From Ruminococcus sp. UBA4350 (GTDB lineage Bacteria; Bacillota; Clostridia; Oscillospirales; Ruminococcaceae): a stretch of DNA of 15,034 bases. The position numbers and the translations under genes were made by a program. The notes beneath the pieces were generated by a model that saw nothing but the letters and a program-made list of their open reading frames with translations, had not been told where the DNA came from and searched no databases. The stretch covers positions 1-15,034 of the forward strand of contig DGSY01000174.1 in NCBI GenBank assembly GCA_002394125.1. The letters are read 5' to 3'. Position 1 is the first letter of the stretch, and the number at the start of each line of letters is the position of its first letter. Positions 12,905 through 15,034 of this stretch are shown here, in pieces.

Positions 12905-13909
12905 TCACTTCTTGCGTCTGAACACAAATGCCGAAGCACCTGCGACCATCAAAGCTGCGGCTGCAACTGCCACGCCGGAATCACCGGTCTTGGTCGCTTC
13001 CGTCTTGCTGCCGGCCGATGTGCCGGAGCTGTTGCCGTTCGCGGGCTTCGCGGTTGTACGGTTCGCGGTCGTCTGTTCCTGATCGCCCGGATTGTGCTTG
13101 GTGTCATCCGTGATCTTCTCCGTATGACGCTCTGTCTGAGACGTCGTTGTCGTAGATCCGGAACCGGGGATCGGAGCAGAGGTCGTTGTCGTACTGCTGC
13201 CCGGATTCGGTGCAGCAGTCGTCGTGCTGCTGCCCGGATTCGGTTCAGCAGACGTCGTCGTACTGCTCACGGTTGTGATATCAGTTGTCGTCGTAGTGAT
13301 TCTCTCGGTAGTCGTAGTCGTGTTCGTGACTGTGACCGAAGTGGTCGTCGTGGTAACATCCGGCACCTTGATCCAGCCGGCAACGGTCGTGCAGTCGATC
13401 AGTTCGCTCTTGGCATTCAGCATCTGAACTGTTTCCAGTCGGATCGGATACGTCGAGCCGGGCACTGCGTCATCCGGTACTGTAAAACGAATCGTATAAA
13501 CCTTACCGTCATTCGTGCAGTTTTGTGTGCCCATTGTGGAAAAGCCGAAGATATTCGCCTTTTCGTTCAGGATGTGCGTCATGGAAAGTCCTTCCGCACC
13601 GAGACCCTTCACGCAGTATGCCTTGATTTCATCCGCCATAACGATCTTCAGCTGCGGATCATAATACATCGAAATACCGCCTGTCGTATAGCCGGAATTC
13701 TTCTGCACATAAACAGAATAATCAACGGTTTCGCCGGCCTGCGCATAGACCTCATCCGCGACATACATGATCTTGTCAGCGGTCAGCTCCTCTGCGCGGT
13801 CTTCGAGCTTCACTGTTTCATATGCGTATGCAGAATACGCACTCACACCTGCAAAAGCAAGCGCTGCAACGCTGCAAATGATCGCTGCTGTTTTCTTTAA
13901 GGTGCCCAT
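12905..13909 (-). CDS. Single-cohesin surface anchoring scaffoldin, ScaE-like
   Basis: Cell-surface protein expected to hold a dockerin-bearing partner on the envelope. In 334 residues: a signal peptide (1 to about 29), one cohesin (about 45-183), a Thr-rich linker (about 184-300) with three imperfect AEPNPGSS-type repeats (about 216-252), then TKTGD (306-310), a hydrophobic helix (312-330) and RRKK. The cohesin follows the R. flavefaciens ScaE pattern: TVDYSVYVQKNSGYTTGGISMYYD (61-84), VYTIRFTVPDDAVPGSTYPI (137-156) and a last strand AGWIKV (177-182); it lacks the long insertion near the end of ScaE. The sorting motif is degenerate (ATKTG rather than LPxTG). ATG with AAGGAG seven bases ahead. 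The upstream gene encodes an XDoc protein, the partner class expected for such a cohesin. Cohesin call secure; the ScaE assignment rests on architecture and context. Confidence 0.88.
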   Translation of the reverse strand: MGTLKKTAAIICSVAALAFAGVSAYSAYAYETVKLEDRAEELTADKIMYVADEVYAQAGETVDYSVYVQKNSGYTTGGISMYYDPQLKIVMADEIKAYCVKGLGAEGLSMTHILNEKANIFGFSTMGTQNCTNDGKVYTIRFTVPDDAVPGSTYPIRLETVQMLNAKSELIDCTTVAGWIKVPDVTTTTTSVTVTNTTTTTERITTTTTDITTVSSTTTSAEPNPGSSTTTAAPNPGSSTTTTSAPIPGSGSTTTTSQTERHTEKITDDTKHNPGDQEQTTANRTTAKPANGNSSGTSAGSKTEATKTGDSGVAVAAAALMVAGASAFVFRRKK

Positions 13910-13945
13910 TGTTACACTCCTTCTCTTGTTTTGGGTCTGTCAGAT

Positions 13946-13981
13946 AAAAAACGGGCAGGGCAGATTGCTCTGCCCGTTTTT
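13946..13981 (-). terminator. Terminator between the XDoc gene and the cohesin gene
   Basis: ACGGGCAG / CTGCCCGT stem flanked by runs of A and T, so it could act in both directions; on the minus strand a T-tract follows. An alternative inner stem GGGCAGA / TCTGCCC is possible. It lies nine bases after the XDoc stop and 36 before the cohesin start. Confidence 0.88.
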
Positions 13982-13990
13982 GCTATGCTG

Positions 13991-15034
13991 TCAGTTTTCG
14001 CCTTCCTTGACTCCTCCGAAGAACGAATCATAAAGGTCGTATCCAACTACATCAGTCCATGTCGCAGTGATATACGATACATAATTACTTGTGTAGTGGA
14101 TAAGGATGAACTGTGCATCAGCTGCTTCCAGTCTTGTCGGCTGCTTCACAACCGGATGATTGTCAGCATCAACGAGATAGTTGACACCTGTCTCATCCTT
14201 TTCTGCCCAGTCAACATCTGCGAGGTAGTAGCGGAGCTGATCGACATCACCCATTTCAGGATCATCGACAAGGTACGCATCATCCATATGGGAAACAAGT
14301 GTCGCAGTGTAGTAGACCAGCGTGTACTGTGCGTCTTCAACCTTGACGTGGTTATCAAGCGTGCAGTCACCCTTCACACCAATGAAGATGTTGAAGTCGC
14401 CCATGTAGAGCGGTTCGCCGCCGTTGATTGCCGCAAAGTCAGGATCGGACTGCTCAGTCGGATGGAAGTATGCCTTCATCGGGTACTTGTTCGCGTGCTT
14501 TGCTGTCAGCTCCTCTTCAGGCGTGTAATCCGTCTTGCCGAGGGATGCCGCAGTTTCATTGTCCCAGACCTTCTTCGGGCCGTCTTCCATTTCGAGCGGA
14601 TGCGTGTAAGCAGTTGCGTCGAGTGTCTTGGTCTCGGCTGCGGTCACGCCTTCCGGAATTGCACCGGTTGCCGGATCGTATGCAGGAGCACCTTCGATCA
14701 CATTGCCTTCAGCGTCGCAGAACTGGTTCTGGTCGTTGACATAGTACTTTGTGAGGACGATAGATGCTGCCAGGCCCTTCAGTCCGCCGCTCTCCTCGAA
14801 GGAACGCGGGTCATGAGACCAGTAGTTCACTCTTGTCGGAGGCTCGAACGAAGTTGCGATCGAGGTGATCGTGCTGACATTTGCAGGAAGCGTTGCAGTC
14901 GTAGTGGTACCCGGCTGCGGTTCTGCCGTCGTCGTAGTGGTACCCGGCTGCGGCTCCGCCGTGGTCGTTGTGGTACCCGGCTGCGGCTCTGCCGTGGTCG
15001 TAGTGGTACCCGGCTGCGGCTCTGCCGTGGTCGT
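13991..15034 (-). CDS. Cellulosomal protein with C-terminal X-module and dockerin (CttA/ScaB type), 5' partial
   Basis: The C-terminal 347 residues of a secreted cellulosome component; the N-terminus lies beyond the window. The GTG at 14830 is an internal Val: the frame runs on into a Thr-rich linker (1 to about 46) of four TTTTTAEPQPG repeats. Next comes an X-module of about 150 residues (about 65-215) and a dockerin (about 219-335). The junction FNIFIGVKGDCTLDNHVKVED closely follows the XDoc of R. flavefaciens CttA. Calcium loop 1 is DCTLDNHVKVED (223-234). Loop 2 starts DVDWA (273) and ends RLEAAD (306), with about 22 residues inserted. The helices after the loops mirror each other (DAQYTLVYYT / DAQFILIHYT). 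In known systems such a module binds the ScaE cohesin, and a ScaE-like gene lies next. Whether the missing part holds cohesins (scaffoldin) or carbohydrate-binding modules cannot be told. Confidence 0.85.
   Translation of the reverse strand, partial: TTTAEPQPGTTTTTAEPQPGTTTTTAEPQPGTTTTTAEPQPGTTTTATLPANVSTITSIATSFEPPTRVNYWSHDPRSFEESGGLKGLAASIVLTKYYVNDQNQFCDAEGNVIEGAPAYDPATGAIPEGVTAAETKTLDATAYTHPLEMEDGPKKVWDNETAASLGKTDYTPEEELTAKHANKYPMKAYFHPTEQSDPDFAAINGGEPLYMGDFNIFIGVKGDCTLDNHVKVEDAQYTLVYYTATLVSHMDDAYLVDDPEMGDVDQLRYYLADVDWAEKDETGVNYLVDADNHPVVKQPTRLEAADAQFILIHYTSNYVSYITATWTDVVGYDLYDSFFGGVKEGEN
14906..15034 (-). repeat. 33-bp tandem repeats coding the Thr/Pro linker
   Basis: Units begin at 14906, 14939, 14972 and 15005, exactly 33 bases apart, with only a few synonymous differences; the last is cut by the window edge. 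Each codes for TTTTTAEPQPG. The array probably continues outside the window. Confidence 0.93.

Noticed and set aside
12836..13900. 354-codon plus-strand open frame opposite the cohesin gene
   Set aside because: Arg/Ser-rich translation typical of an antisense shadow; it crosses the cohesin gene's terminator and has no good ribosome binding site.
14828..14830. GTG at 14830 as start of the XDoc protein
   Set aside because: The frame is open to the window edge through an in-frame Thr-rich linker, and there is no ribosome binding site.

Overview
The window looks like chromosome from a fibre-degrading Ruminococcus or close relative (Oscillospiraceae, Firmicutes) of fairly high GC. The reasons are: a dockerin-bearing pectin lyase with a Thr-rich linker, a cohesin protein and an X-module/dockerin (XDoc) protein that resemble the ruminococcal cellulosome anchoring pair, DUF4364 and MnmA proteins of clostridial type, strong AGGAGG-type ribosome binding sites, and sigma-A promoters with 17-base spacers. 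I see no rRNA, tRNA, CRISPR array or transposase.

Layout. 1-2439 (+): 3' part of a secreted rhamnogalacturonan lyase (PL11) ending in a dockerin. 2557-3363 (-): AraC-family regulator, convergent with the lyase. 3364-3729: gene-free, with the regulator's promoter, one copy of a dispersed promoter-upstream repeat, and terminators. 3730-6795 (-): transcribed right to left as mgtC-like, mgtC-like, mnmA, then a small four-helix membrane protein with its own promoter. 6796-7182: divergent promoter region with the second repeat copy. 7183-10277 (+): four-gene operon of largely unknown function: two paralogous small proteins, a stand-alone version of the C-terminal part of acyl-CoA dehydratase activase-related proteins, and a Cys-rich membrane protein. 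10318-10815 (-): yajC. 10886-12724 (-): aroC followed by a DUF4364 protein. 12905-15034 (-): an XDoc protein running off the right edge, then a single-cohesin surface anchor of ScaE type.

How the genes may work together. The two ends of the window belong to a cellulosome. The lyase would plug its canonical dockerin into a scaffoldin. The XDoc protein would dock onto the membrane- or wall-anchored cohesin encoded just downstream, fixing the complex to the cell. The middle is housekeeping (tRNA thiolation, chorismate, Sec accessory) plus the uncharacterised operon.

Best candidates for something undescribed: (1) the 7183-10277 operon, whose promoter carries two tandem 20-bp palindromic repeats against the -35 box and shares an upstream element with the AraC-type gene; (2) an XDoc dockerin whose second calcium loop carries about 22 extra residues; (3) a chorismate synthase lacking several signature active-site residues.
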